Positions 49,786 through 58,712 of a stretch of 64,000 bases of DNA are shown piece by piece. The stretch is from Acinetobacter sp. C26M (GTDB lineage: Bacteria; Pseudomonadota; Gammaproteobacteria; Pseudomonadales; Moraxellaceae). The position numbers and the translations under genes are program-made. The DNA is taken from contig NZ_CP098478.1 of NCBI RefSeq assembly GCF_023702675.1, forward strand, positions 3,869,698 to 3,933,697, given 5' to 3'. The notes below the pieces were generated by a model. It searched no databases. It was not told where the DNA came from and worked only from the letters and a program-made list of their open reading frames with translations. Numbering within the stretch: position 1 is the stretch's first letter; the number at the start of each line of letters is the position of its first letter.

Positions 49786-50388
49786 TCAGATTTTGGGCTT
49801 GATGGGAGGATCAACCAATTGCAATTTTGGCCATTGCTGTAACCATTGTTTAGCCGCAACACGATCTTTAAAAGTCGCATAACTCACCAGTGCTGGATTC
49901 CAACGCAGTTTTAATTCAAATAAATCCTGCAAACCAAACGGTGCAATCAATTCCAGCTCTCCTGATACATTTAAGCGTACCGCAATAGCTGTTGCTGTAT
50001 CGGGCCATAGCAATAAGGCGTGTTCAATCGATGCTAAAGGCTGAATCCTTTCACCATTTTCTTTGCAATACCATGTGTGTACCAAAGCTTGATTGACCAC
50101 ATCCCATTGTTGTTCAGGAAAAAGCCTTGCTAATTCTTGCTGTAATGTGCTTTGTCTGTTGTGATTTATTTCCAATGCATGATGGTAAATCACATCAATA
50201 TCGCTATTGTTCAGTTCAAAAGATTGACCATGTAAATAATAGGTCCACACCATATTTCGAAGCACACCCGCGCTTAAATAGGCTTGCGGATGTGAATGAG
50301 ATAATGTCTGCAATATTGTAAACAGTACAGAGGTGTGAGTAATCAACTCGAAAAGGATCGATTGATAATACTCATGTGTATTTTTCAT
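49786..50388 (-). CDS. Nucleotidyltransferase family protein (DUF925-like)
   Basis: A 200-residue protein. SAGVLRNMVW and NNSDIDVIYH provide the G-x...D-x-D nucleotidyltransferase core, and VRLNVSGELELIAPFGLQDLFELKLRWNP matches the DUF925/COG3575 family. The probable role is NMP transfer onto an unknown acceptor. No signal or membrane segment. Monocistronic on the minus strand. Confidence 0.82.
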   Translation of the reverse strand: MKNTHEYYQSILFELITHTSVLFTILQTLSHSHPQAYLSAGVLRNMVWTYYLHGQSFELNNSDIDVIYHHALEINHNRQSTLQQELARLFPEQQWDVVNQALVHTWYCKENGERIQPLASIEHALLLWPDTATAIAVRLNVSGELELIAPFGLQDLFELKLRWNPALVSYATFKDRVAAKQWLQQWPKLQLVDPPIKPKI

Positions 50389-50561
50389 GCTTCGATCAGC
50401 TGCATATATTTATTGAATCCACACATAATCATGCCTGAGTACTCTGTACTTTGAAACCGTAGATCAATATGATATGTCGGCTTTCCTAATCAGAAACATA
50501 ATAAGACAAGGGCTGTTCGCACATTGCTATCGAACATGTCCATTAAAATGAGTGGGGTCTC

Positions 50562-50951
50562 ATGCGTTCTAAAAAAATTAACCTAGTCGTCGTACCATTA
50601 TTATTAACAGCATGTAGCCATAATGATGGACCATTGGTACAAGATGTTTATAACAACCAATACGACTGCGCTACAGACTGGAATACCGAAACCTGCGAGG
50701 AAGAAAATAGCTCAGGGAGTGGAGGTTCAAGTGCTGGTGTTCGTTATTATGGTGGCTTTGGTTCAGGTCGCTATCTAGGACCACAATACTATCAAAATAA
50801 CCGCGAAGTTTCTTTCCGTGGCAATAACTTACGCCCACGTACCAATCTCAGCGTAGGACAACCTTCCATTTCTACCACAGCCAAAAGTTCTTCAGCTTCT
50901 TCTCCAATTCGTGGCGGCTTTGGTCGCGGTGGCTTTTCCTTTGGTGGTTAA
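50562..50951 (+). CDS. Small lipoprotein upstream of an ATP-grasp gene (YgiB-like position)
   Basis: A 129-residue protein with a lipoprotein signal (VVPLLLTAC, Cys18). An Asp/Asn/Glu-rich middle (QDVYNNQYDCATDWNTETC) is followed by a Gly/Ser/Arg/Tyr-rich tail (GGFGSGRYLGPQYYQ; ending FGRGGFSFGG). Position and composition match the YgiB (DUF1190) protein that precedes ygiC in enterobacteria. It lies 21 bases before the ATP-grasp gene, so they form one unit. Function unknown. Confidence 0.75.
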   Translation: MRSKKINLVVVPLLLTACSHNDGPLVQDVYNNQYDCATDWNTETCEEENSSGSGGSSAGVRYYGGFGSGRYLGPQYYQNNREVSFRGNNLRPRTNLSVGQPSISTTAKSSSASSPIRGGFGRGGFSFGG

Positions 50952-50972
50952 CTCCAAAAACTGATATACAAG

Positions 50973-52133
50973 ATGAAAAGAAAAATACTGACTCCACGCA
51001 CAGACTGGCAGATTGAACACCAAAATATTGGCTTTGATTATTTTAATTTACCTTCGCTCGATGGTTCGATCTATTGGTCTGAAGGCATTGCTTATGAATT
51101 TAGCTTAAAGCAAATTGAACAGCTTGAAGATGCTGCTAATGAATTACATCAAATGTGCTTATCGATTGTAGGCGATCTGATTCAGCGCGGTAATTATCCC
51201 GATTATTTTCAGATTCCGCATGCAGCAATCGCACATATTGAACAATCATGGCAGCAAAATGCACCCATGCTCTATGGACGTTTTGACTTCGCTTATGATG
51301 GTCGCAATATCAAAATGCTGGAATACAATGCCGATACCCCAACGGGTTTACTCGAAGCCTCTGTAGCGCAATGGCTTTGGATCGAACAAGTTTCAGGTAT
51401 TCCCAATCGAGATCAGTTTAATAGTATCCATGAAGACCTGATCAAACGTTGGAAAACCATTCTGCCACGTGGCAGCCACGTCCATTTTGCTGCATGTCAG
51501 GAAGCAGGCCGTGAGGATTGGGGCAATCTAGAATATTTAATGGATACTGCCTTTCAAGCCCATTTACAGGTCTCTGAACTTTCAATGGAGAATATTGGAT
51601 GGAATGGGCAAGGTTTTGTTGATTTAAACAACCATCCTATTCACAACCTATTTAAGCTTTATCCATGGGAATGGATTTGGGAAGAATCTTTCTCCCAATA
51701 CCTCAACCCTCAAACACAATGGATTGAACCCTGCTGGAAAATGTTGCTCTCCAATAAAGCGATTTTAGTTGAGCTCTGGAAACGCTATCCAAATCATCCG
51801 TTATTGGTCGAGACACACCAGTTTGACCCACAGCAAACCTTGTCTGGTAAATGGGTGAAAAAGCCAATTTTGGCAAGGGAAGGGGCAAATATTCGGGTGT
51901 TGCAAGATGGCCAAGATCAAGGTGCTGCTTCGGGAAGCTTTTATTTTGAAGACTATGATAAATACGGCTATGTGGTGCAAAAATGGGTAGATACACCATC
52001 ATTTTCGGGTCAATTACCGACGCTAGGCTTATGGATGGTTGGACACCAATGTGCGGGGATGTCAATTCGAGAAGACTGCTATGACATCATTGGTAATGAT
52101 GCCCATTTTGCCGCACATTATTTTGTGGAATAA
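50973..52133 (+). CDS. Glutathionylspermidine-synthase-like ATP-grasp protein (YgiC/YjfC family)
   Basis: A 386-residue ATP-grasp ligase matching the C-terminal synthetase domain of GspS without the amidase domain. Visible: GRFDFAYDGRNIKMLEYNADTP, LYPWEWIWEESFSQYL, WKMLLSNKAILVELWKRYP, KPILAREGANIRVL and the final VGHQCAGMSIRED. These are YgiC/YjfC hallmarks. It would form an amide bond between a glutathione-like carboxylate and an amine, but the true substrates are unproven. Coupled to the preceding lipoprotein. Confidence 0.9.
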   Translation: MKRKILTPRTDWQIEHQNIGFDYFNLPSLDGSIYWSEGIAYEFSLKQIEQLEDAANELHQMCLSIVGDLIQRGNYPDYFQIPHAAIAHIEQSWQQNAPMLYGRFDFAYDGRNIKMLEYNADTPTGLLEASVAQWLWIEQVSGIPNRDQFNSIHEDLIKRWKTILPRGSHVHFAACQEAGREDWGNLEYLMDTAFQAHLQVSELSMENIGWNGQGFVDLNNHPIHNLFKLYPWEWIWEESFSQYLNPQTQWIEPCWKMLLSNKAILVELWKRYPNHPLLVETHQFDPQQTLSGKWVKKPILAREGANIRVLQDGQDQGAASGSFYFEDYDKYGYVVQKWVDTPSFSGQLPTLGLWMVGHQCAGMSIREDCYDIIGNDAHFAAHYFVE

Positions 52134-52179
52134 AATATTTATTTCACAGTAACTTAGATTATTACAGTTGAGTCATCAG

Positions 52180-52386
52180 GTGAACGAAAAATATAAATGG
52201 ATACTACTGAAAGGTGGTTTAGGCTTTGGGCCTTCTTTTGCTTTTCTTTATTATTTCTTACAAGTACATATTAGAAATAATACGGTTCCTTTCGGTTCTA
52301 TCACAGCTTTGCTTGTCATCAGCATCCTACTAGGCTTGGCTTGGGGAGCAGCGATGTACAATATGCTAGGTAAACAGAAATCTTGA
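52180..52386 (+). CDS. Small membrane protein, 68-72 residues
   Basis: Unrecognised. Two hydrophobic segments (from about residue 10, ILLKGGLGFGPSFAFLYYFL, and about residue 42, ITALLVISILLGLAWGAAMY). The start is uncertain: GTG 52180 or TTG 52168; no ATG opens the frame. Coding is plausible from the clean two-segment topology and charged ends. It follows the ATP-grasp gene by 46 bases. Confidence 0.5.
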   Translation: MNEKYKWILLKGGLGFGPSFAFLYYFLQVHIRNNTVPFGSITALLVISILLGLAWGAAMYNMLGKQKS

Positions 52387-52442
52387 TTCTTTTTTCACAA
52401 GGATTTACTAAAATGTAAATCCTTAGAAATTTGTCGCTCCAA

Positions 52443-52991
52443 TTAAACGTCCAAAAAAGGAACATCCCCCCAATATATATCTCCTTGATATTCATTTATA
52501 TCAACCAGTTGAGTACAGTAACTGGTATATACCTCTAAATGAGCTGGACGATGTTCAAAATCAGCCCAACCTAAAAAAACACGGCCCTTTTTATCAGTAG
52601 AATTTTCTTTGGGAAGATAAAAATACAAGAGCTTACCATCAAGCTGTACATCATTTTCCCATTGGAAAAATGCTAGTTCATCAACATCAAACTGTTCTTT
52701 TGCAAGAATTTTATAACAGAGAATTTGATGCTCATCCTCATCAAAAGCCACAAGTTCTTCTGATAAAACATCTTTGGAATGATAGCTCAGAAAAGTCTCA
52801 TTTTTAGCGGCATTGATGTCATCCACAATACACTCTATCAGCGCGAAGCTTTGCCTTAGCTTGCCTTCAGCATCGGTATATTCAAATAAGATCCATGCAG
52901 TTGCAAATTGCTGTTTCATTTCTTCCAGTAAAACAGCAGTATTGTGAAAAACGTTAAATCCATGCTTGAGTGCGAGTTGAACCTTGGACAT
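52443..52991 (-). CDS. Hypothetical protein, 182 residues
   Basis: I do not recognise the family. It is acidic, soluble and has no signal or membrane segment. Tryptophan- and aromatic-rich stretches occur (FFQWENDVQL, VFLGWADFEHRP, YWGDVPFLDV). Probably a cytoplasmic protein conserved in the genus. Its downstream neighbour is convergent and its upstream neighbour on the same strand starts 94 bases away. Confidence 0.65.
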   Translation of the reverse strand: MSKVQLALKHGFNVFHNTAVLLEEMKQQFATAWILFEYTDAEGKLRQSFALIECIVDDINAAKNETFLSYHSKDVLSEELVAFDEDEHQILCYKILAKEQFDVDELAFFQWENDVQLDGKLLYFYLPKENSTDKKGRVFLGWADFEHRPAHLEVYTSYCTQLVDINEYQGDIYWGDVPFLDV

Positions 52992-53084
52992 ATTGATCTC
53001 TTAACAGCAGTCTGCAACGAATATCTGATGTAGTTTCAATGTTATTGATAGCATCAAATGCTGGTTTAAATATTGACCTATAAC

Positions 53085-53558
53085 TTAAATCGTATGTGCT
53101 GCCACACGTTTCATATACGCAGCCAAGCGAGTAAAAAATAAGATTTGCAGAAAAATCGTAAAAGCCGAAACACACCACTCATACCACATCTCAAATGCAG
53201 TCTGTGCTAAAGCAAAATATTGATAAATCGCCAACAGCACAACACCAAATACAATGCCCGCCACCGTCGTCTGCATTAAAATCGGAAAGGATAATGCTGT
53301 AATCCGATTCAAGAAATGAATACCTTGATCACCACCATTGGCCTGATACGTACGTTGGATCCCAAGAACCATAATCACAAGGGTTAAAGCAGCTTCAACA
53401 CCAATCACACGGACATCATAATAAGGCGAATACATACCGTAGTAGTACACCACACTGACCACCAATGCCGCCGCAAGATAATAATTCTTATAATGTTGTT
53501 TACTTAAAGTATCTTCAGCCAACTCATGTGCCAAAGCTTTGGTATTCCAATAATACAT
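53085..53558 (-). CDS. Hypothetical membrane protein, about 157 residues
   Basis: No family recognised. Four hydrophobic segments (about residues 28-50, 53-70, 87-112 and 120-145), including AAALVVSVVYYYGM and VGIVFGVVLLAIYQYF-like sequence. I chose ATG 53558 with GAGAAA upstream; the frame opens at 53573. The hydrophilic N-terminus (MYYWNTKALAHELAEDTL) is probably cytoplasmic. Confidence 0.65.
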   Translation of the reverse strand: MYYWNTKALAHELAEDTLSKQHYKNYYLAAALVVSVVYYYGMYSPYYDVRVIGVEAALTLVIMVLGIQRTYQANGGDQGIHFLNRITALSFPILMQTTVAGIVFGVVLLAIYQYFALAQTAFEMWYEWCVSAFTIFLQILFFTRLAAYMKRVAAHTI

Positions 53559-53745
53559 GTGTATTTTTCTCAAGAAGTATCATTATTGCTGACAATTTAC
53601 TCATTTCCACTCAAAAGTAAAGTGAATTGATTCAATCTTTTACTCACATTTATACACGCTTTAATGGCTTTAATTAGGCGAATAATCCAGTAAGTTCGGC
53701 AAAATCGGGTACAATCAATCGAAAAAAGTAAAATTGTAGGTTGTT

Positions 53746-55062
53746 ATGACTTTGGCTACTCCAATCACGGTGATTCGTGGTCGCTTCTTAGATATTCAAA
53801 AAACCGTTTCTCAGGCTGCAGAAATTGCCGACCAAGTTCGCTATATCGAAGATGGTGTGCTCATCACTGAACAAGGTAAAATTCGCTGGTTTGGCACTTG
53901 GAACGATGCTCAAGCCTATCTGCCTACAAACGTTGAAATTCAGCATTATCCAGAGCAATTGATCATTCCAGGAATGATCGATACGCATATTCACTTTCCA
54001 CAAACCGAGATGGTGGGTGCCTACGGCGAACAATTGCTCAGCTGGTTAAATACCTATACCTTCCCAACTGAAATCCAATTCAAAGACAAAGCTTACGCGC
54101 AAGAAATTGCCAAGTTTTTTGTCAATGAACTACTGAAAAATGGGACCACCACGGCACTGGTATTTTGCACCGTGCATCCAGAGTCTGTTGATGCCCTATT
54201 TGAAGCTGCAGAACAGCACCAGATGCGCTTAATTGCAGGTAAAGTGATGATGGATCGTCATGCTCCAGAAGCACTGTGTGATACCGCAGAGAGCGCTTAT
54301 GATGACTCTAAGGCACTGATTGAGAAATGGCATGGTCAAGGTCGTGCGTTATATGCGATTACGCCACGTTTTGCTCCGACATCTACACCTGAACAACTCG
54401 AAAAAGCAGGACAGCTCAAAGCACAATTCCCAGATGTGTATGTACATACCCATTTAAGCGAAAACAAAGATGAAATTGCGTGGGCTAAAGACTTATTCCC
54501 TGAGCAAAAGGGTTATTTAGATGTTTATCATCATTATGGTTTAACTGGCCAACGCTCGGTGTTCGCACACTGTGTGCATTTGGAAGATGCTGAATGGAAA
54601 TGTATGCATGACACAGACTCTGCGATTGCTTTCTGTCCAACCTCTAACTTATTCTTGGGCAGTGGTTTATTTCCATTGAACAAAACTTGGGAACAGCAAG
54701 TTAAAGTCGGCTTGGGCACAGATGTTGGGGCAGGGACCTCGTTTAGCCTGTTACAAACCGTCAATGAAGCCTACAAAGTACAACAGTTACAAGGTGATAA
54801 GCTCTCTGCTTTTGAATCGCTTTACCATGCGACATTGGGTGGAGCAAAAGCCTTGGATCTCGATGATAAACTCGGTAACTTCAACGTCGGTAAAGAAGCT
54901 GATTTTGTCGTATTGAATCTGAAAGCTACAGCATTGCAGCAACTACGTCAGTCACGCTCAAAGTCGATTGATGACAGCTTATTCGCCTTATTCACTATGG
55001 GTGATGATCGAAATATTGAGGCAACTTATATTTATGGACAAAAAGCCTATAGCCAAAGCTAA
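53746..55062 (+). CDS. guaD: Guanine deaminase
   Basis: A 438-residue amidohydrolase converting guanine to xanthine. It has the metal motif IDTHIHFPQTEMVGAYG, the long helix segment TEIQFKDKAYAQEIAKFF, YVHTHLSENKDEIAWA, FAHCVHLEDAEW, FCPTSNLFLGSGLFP and GTDVGAGTSFSLLQT: close to E. coli GuaD (439 residues) along the whole length. It starts at ATG 53746 and is followed by hpt, giving a purine-salvage pair, though a terminator-like hairpin lies between. Confidence 0.95.
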   Translation: MTLATPITVIRGRFLDIQKTVSQAAEIADQVRYIEDGVLITEQGKIRWFGTWNDAQAYLPTNVEIQHYPEQLIIPGMIDTHIHFPQTEMVGAYGEQLLSWLNTYTFPTEIQFKDKAYAQEIAKFFVNELLKNGTTTALVFCTVHPESVDALFEAAEQHQMRLIAGKVMMDRHAPEALCDTAESAYDDSKALIEKWHGQGRALYAITPRFAPTSTPEQLEKAGQLKAQFPDVYVHTHLSENKDEIAWAKDLFPEQKGYLDVYHHYGLTGQRSVFAHCVHLEDAEWKCMHDTDSAIAFCPTSNLFLGSGLFPLNKTWEQQVKVGLGTDVGAGTSFSLLQTVNEAYKVQQLQGDKLSAFESLYHATLGGAKALDLDDKLGNFNVGKEADFVVLNLKATALQQLRQSRSKSIDDSLFALFTMGDDRNIEATYIYGQKAYSQS

Positions 55063-55183
55063 ACCTTTAAACAAACAAAGACTTGGGTGGATCATATTGG
55101 CCATCGGTTGCGCTGTTCTGTTAAAACGTGACAGTCGCTTATCTCAAAATGATACATATTCTTCATCATCAAAAGGTGCATGA
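55034..55183 (+). CDS. Possible 49-residue membrane protein overlapping the guaD 3' end
   Basis: A short frame starting at ATG 55034, 29 bases inside guaD in another frame. It has a basic start (MDKKPIAKAKPLNKQR), one hydrophobic segment (LGWIILAIGCAVLL) and a polar Ser-rich tail. It follows single-pass small-protein architecture and ends just before the guaD terminator. It has no independent evidence; it could be a chance frame. Confidence 0.45.
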   Translation: MDKKPIAKAKPLNKQRLGWIILAIGCAVLLKRDSRLSQNDTYSSSSKGA

Positions 55184-55227
55184 AATGTGATTTTGTTTTA
55201 AAATTCCCACATTAGCTCAAGTTTTCG

Positions 55228-55254
55228 AGGTGTTGCAGGTCAACACCTTTTTTA
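55228..55254 (+). terminator. guaD terminator
   Basis: AGGTGTTG (55228-55235), loop CAGGT-type, CAACACCT (55241-55248) and six T's. Confidence 0.9.
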
Positions 55255-55288
55255 TTTTTCCAATTTTTAAAGTGTTAGGAATCTACCG

Positions 55289-55819
55289 ATGACCATTGCA
55301 ATGCGCATTATGATTTCAAGTGAAGAGATTCAAGCTAAAGTGAAAGAACTTGGCGAAAAAATCAATGCACACTATGCTCAAAGTGATAAAGAACTGGTAT
55401 TGATTGGCTTATTGCGTGGGTCAGTTATTTTTATGGCAGACTTATGCCGTGCAATTGAAAAGCCACACGAACTCGATTTTATGACTGTTTCTAGTTACGT
55501 CAATGGCACGACTATTTCATCACGTGACGTCAAAATCCTCAAAGATCTTGATGGTGAAATTCACGGTAAAGATGTACTTGTGGTTGAAGATATTATCGAC
55601 TCAGGTAACACTTTAAGCAAAGTGGTAGAGATGCTTAAAACCCGTAATCCAAACTCAATTGAACTCTGTACATTAGTAAGCAAACCATCACGCCGTGAAA
55701 TTCCTTTAGAAGTAAAATTTTTAGGTTTTGAAGTCGAAGATCGCTTTATTGTAGGTTATGGTTTAGATTTTGATCAAAAGTATCGCCATCTGCCTTTTAT
55801 CGGTGAGATTGGTCTTTAA
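55289..55819 (+). CDS. hpt: Hypoxanthine phosphoribosyltransferase
   Basis: A 176-residue PRTase that salvages hypoxanthine (and guanine) to IMP (GMP) with PRPP. It shows the PRPP motif VLVVEDIIDSGNTL at about residues 96-109, VLIGLLRGSVIFMADLCRAI, and VEDRFIVGYGLDFDQKYRHLPFIG, the HPRT purine-site closing motif. Start ATG 55289 with AGGA upstream. It lies after guaD, which makes the xanthine branch. Confidence 0.95.
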   Translation: MTIAMRIMISSEEIQAKVKELGEKINAHYAQSDKELVLIGLLRGSVIFMADLCRAIEKPHELDFMTVSSYVNGTTISSRDVKILKDLDGEIHGKDVLVVEDIIDSGNTLSKVVEMLKTRNPNSIELCTLVSKPSRREIPLEVKFLGFEVEDRFIVGYGLDFDQKYRHLPFIGEIGL

Positions 55820-55892
55820 TTTATAAACAACATCGTTGATATTTCTTCGCTGCTTATAACGTATGTAATGGGCTGAATATCGCTCTTACTTT

Positions 55893-55916
55893 AGGTGCTT
55901 TCGGGCACCTTTTTTA
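55893..55916 (+). terminator. hpt terminator
   Basis: AGGTGC, a loop TTTCGG-type, GCACCT and six T's. It lies 75 bases after the hpt stop. Confidence 0.85.
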
Positions 55917-56051
55917 TGGGCTAATATTAAACAAACCCTGCTAAAGAATGCACAAAAATACGACATAACTAGGCAATCGACTACAGACAAAGTAAGCCTA
56001 AATCAAGCAGGATAATAAGAAATACTGCTGATAAAACAAGGAGAAAAGATA

Positions 56052-56303
56052 ATGTGGTCTCTAATTGTAGCGATTGTTGTTGGTTTTTTTGCTGGTTTAA
56101 TTGCACGGGCATTACACCCAGGCGATGACAAAGCGGGCTTTATTGTAACGACTTTATTAGGTATTGCAGGTTCATTACTCGCTACTTATGGCGGTCGTTT
56201 ACTGGGCTTATATGCTGAGAATTCGGCAGCAGGCTTTATTGCGTCCGTACTTGGTGCTGTGATTATTTTATTTATTTATAAATTGGTCACTAAAAAAAGC
56301 TAA
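56052..56303 (+). CDS. GlsB/YeaQ/YmgE-family stress-response membrane protein
   Basis: An 83-residue protein with three membrane segments. IVAIVVGFFAGLIARALHPGDDKAGFIVTTLLGIAGSLLATYGG is the Transgly_assoc (GlsB/YeaQ/YmgE) signature, with the conserved R-A-L-x-P-G-D motif. AAGGAGAAAAGATA upstream gives a strong binding site. Family members are stress-induced; the molecular role is unknown. Monocistronic. Confidence 0.9.
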   Translation: MWSLIVAIVVGFFAGLIARALHPGDDKAGFIVTTLLGIAGSLLATYGGRLLGLYAENSAAGFIASVLGAVIILFIYKLVTKKS

Positions 56304-56314
56304 ACCGTTCAAGG

Positions 56315-56346
56315 CTCCCAATTCATTTTTAGCAATGAATTGGGAG
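56315..56346. terminator. Bidirectional terminator between glsB and dsbC
   Basis: CTCCCAATTCATT (56315-56327) with AATGAATTGGGAG (56334-56346). It closes the plus-strand gene and the minus-strand dsbC. Confidence 0.85.
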
Positions 56347-56361
56347 TTGTTCTTCATAAAT

Positions 56362-57060
56362 CTATAGGCCTAATTCTTTCCAAATCATTTGAATTTCTTC
56401 AGCACTACGTCCACCCACCATTTTTAAACCATTTCCAAAGATCAAAGTAGGTGTCCCGTCAACCCCAAGTTTACGTCCTAACTCAAGGTTACGTTCAATT
56501 GGATTGGCACAGCTTTTTTCTTTAGGCCGCACATTTTTCTGCAACAAATTTTTCCAGGCATAAGCTTGGTTGGTATCACACCAAACGGACTTTGAAACCG
56601 CGATCGATTGTGCTTTTAAAGGATACATAAAGGTATAAATCGTGACATCATTCAGCTTATCCAGTTCCGCTTCTAGTTTTTTACAGTATGGACAATTGGG
56701 GTCTGAAAATACTGCTAGTTCACGCTTTCCAGTGCCTTTGACGGTTTTAATCGCATCTTTAAAAGGTAGCTGTTTCCATTCAATTGAGTTTTGCTTTAGG
56801 ACTAAGTCCTTGGTGAGATTCTTTTGATCTTTTAGACGGACCATTGAACCCACAAACATGTATTGCGCGTTTTCATCCAAGTAAATAATCTGATTATCTA
56901 AACTAGCGCTGTACAGACCAGCCATCTCTGTGGCTTGGATATTGGTCACTTGAATATTGGGATATTGCTTATTTAAATTGCTTTTTAAGCTTTCTACGTT
57001 GGCAAAACTCATTGCAGAAATGCAACTGAGTAATGAGAACATCCCAATTTTTTTTAACAT
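56362..57060 (-). CDS. dsbC: Periplasmic disulfide isomerase DsbC
   Basis: A 232-residue thioredoxin-fold protein with a Sec signal (MLKKIGMFSLLSCISAMSFA). It has the N-terminal dimerisation domain (residues 22-80), the catalytic SDPNCPYCKKLE (Cys-x-x-Cys) near residue 123 and the cis-Pro region GTPTLIFGNGLKMVGG. Two more cysteines (WCDTNQAY and SCANPIE) match the second disulfide of DsbC. I take ATG 57060; an ATG at 57069 is in frame. It reshuffles wrong disulfides in the periplasm. Confidence 0.93.
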   Translation of the reverse strand: MLKKIGMFSLLSCISAMSFANVESLKSNLNKQYPNIQVTNIQATEMAGLYSASLDNQIIYLDENAQYMFVGSMVRLKDQKNLTKDLVLKQNSIEWKQLPFKDAIKTVKGTGKRELAVFSDPNCPYCKKLEAELDKLNDVTIYTFMYPLKAQSIAVSKSVWCDTNQAYAWKNLLQKNVRPKEKSCANPIERNLELGRKLGVDGTPTLIFGNGLKMVGGRSAEEIQMIWKELGL

Positions 57061-57477
57061 GACAAACACTCAACTTTAAAATCAGCGGCTATTGTAATCA
57101 GTCGGATCATTACGAACAGCTTAGCTTACTCAGCAACAACCAAAACCCAACCAACACTAGCGATGTTTCACGTGGAACATCGATTAATGCTGTCAAATTA
57201 CGTTAAAAATCACTGAGCCGATGATCTATTGCGTAAAAACAAGACAATTTTCACACATCATATTGATAATTATTTAATAATTTTAACAAGTATATAGATC
57301 AATACATGGCTTTTTGGAATAATTCAGCCCACTGACTAAGTCGTGATCATTAGACTTGATTGCATAGCAGATGGTCCATTGCTGTTTTCATTTTAAAGCA
57401 ATAGGTCTATGTTTATCTTATTGGATTATCTGAGTCAGTACTGAACACCGTTTCATTTTAAAAGGTTAGGTAAATCA
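57061..57477. other. dsbC-pilU intergenic region with a parS site
   Basis: About 417 bases without a gene. It contains the parS-like palindrome at 57164-57179 and the divergent promoters of dsbC and the PilU-like gene; no strong -35/-10 pairs were assigned. Confidence 0.6.
57164..57179. other. parS-like site
   Basis: TGTTTCACGTGGAACA, matching the parS consensus TGTTNCACGTGNAACA and identical to the site in ssuC. It lies in a longer near-palindrome (57161-57182) and is the site closest to the origin. Confidence 0.88.
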
Positions 57478-58656
57478 ATGTATAATGCGGAATTATTAGA
57501 AGAAGCTAAAACCTTTATGTTCCATATGCTCAGCAAAGTAGTGGAATATGAGGGATCAGATTTATTTATCACAGCAGATTTCCCACCAAGCATTAAGCTA
57601 CAAGGCCTAATGCGACCTTTAGGGCAACAAACCTTAACCGCAGACAAAACTAAGCTATTTGCCTATAGTTTAATGAATGAAAAACAACGCCAAGAATTTG
57701 AAACAGAATGGGAATGCAATTTTGCGATTAATGTGCCCAATGTTTCCCGTTTTCGGGTCAATGTATTTAAACAACAGCTGCAAATTGGCATGGTTATTCG
57801 GACCATTACCTCCGAAATTCCAACCTTTCAAAAATTAAAACTACCAGAATCATTAAAAAATGTGATTATGGAAAAGCGTGGCTTGGTTTTGGTTGTTGGA
57901 GGAACGGGTTCAGGTAAATCGACCTCATTAGCTGCCATGATTGACCATCGTAATGAAAACTCAGCAGGGCATATCATTACCGTTGAAGATCCAGTGGAAT
58001 ATGTGCATAAACATAAAAAATCGATGATTACCCATCGTGAAGTGGGGGTTGATTGCCATTCATGGCAACATGCCTTGAAAAACACGCTACGTCAGGCGCC
58101 TGATGTGATTCTGATTGGTGAAATCCGTGATACTGAAACCATGGAACACGCGATTGCCTTTGCGGAAACAGGGCATTTATGTTTAGGCACATTACACGCC
58201 AACAATGCCAACCAAGCCTTGGATCGAATTATTAACTTTTTCCCAGAAGAGCGTCGCAATCAGTTACTGATGGATCTTTCATCCAATATGAAAGGGATTA
58301 TTTCGCAGCGTTTGGTACGCACCCAAGATGGTAAAGGACGTCGTGCCGCAATTGAAATTTTGCTAAATACCCCATTAATTGCAGACAATATTCTCAAAGG
58401 CCAGTTCCATGCACTGAAAGAGCTTATGAGCAAATCGCGTGAACTGGGCATGCAAACCTTCGACCAAGCTTTATTTGAGCTCTATAACGAAGGTGCGATT
58501 AGCTATGATGAAGCACTACGCAATGCCGATTCTGTGAATGAATTACGTTTACAGATCAAGCTAAAAAGTACCCGTCAAGAAGGTGCACCCGTTGTAATGA
58601 TGACTTCATTAAATGTGGTACAAGAACAAAAAGCAGAGGAAGAGCAAGAAACTTAA
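57478..58656 (+). CDS. PilT/PilU-family type IV pilus retraction ATPase
   Basis: A 392-residue hexameric ATPase. It has Walker A GGTGSGKST near residue 145, the Asp box ITVEDPVEYVHKHK, Walker B VILIGEIRDTETM and the His box GHLCLGTLHANNANQAL. It is more like PilU than PilT: GSDLFITADFPPSIKLQGL and the long C-terminal tail LGMQTFDQALFELYNEG with ADSVNELRLQIKLKS match PilU. No pilT lies next to it, so it is an isolated copy. It probably drives pilus retraction or twitching with PilT. Confidence 0.88.
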   Translation: MYNAELLEEAKTFMFHMLSKVVEYEGSDLFITADFPPSIKLQGLMRPLGQQTLTADKTKLFAYSLMNEKQRQEFETEWECNFAINVPNVSRFRVNVFKQQLQIGMVIRTITSEIPTFQKLKLPESLKNVIMEKRGLVLVVGGTGSGKSTSLAAMIDHRNENSAGHIITVEDPVEYVHKHKKSMITHREVGVDCHSWQHALKNTLRQAPDVILIGEIRDTETMEHAIAFAETGHLCLGTLHANNANQALDRIINFFPEERRNQLLMDLSSNMKGIISQRLVRTQDGKGRRAAIEILLNTPLIADNILKGQFHALKELMSKSRELGMQTFDQALFELYNEGAISYDEALRNADSVNELRLQIKLKSTRQEGAPVVMMTSLNVVQEQKAEEEQET

Positions 58657-58712
58657 TATATTGGGGCTTAAACAAAGATAACTCGTCTAAGCCCAATTAT
58701 ATAAACTTAATA

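Noticed and set aside
51462..51475. CTGCCACGTGGCAG palindrome inside the YgiC-like gene, a possible fourth parS
   Set aside because: It has the CACGTG core but lacks the TGTTN/NAACA flanks of parS.
55514..55530. TCACGTGA in hpt as a parS-like site
   Set aside because: Only the core matches; flanking bases do not follow the consensus.
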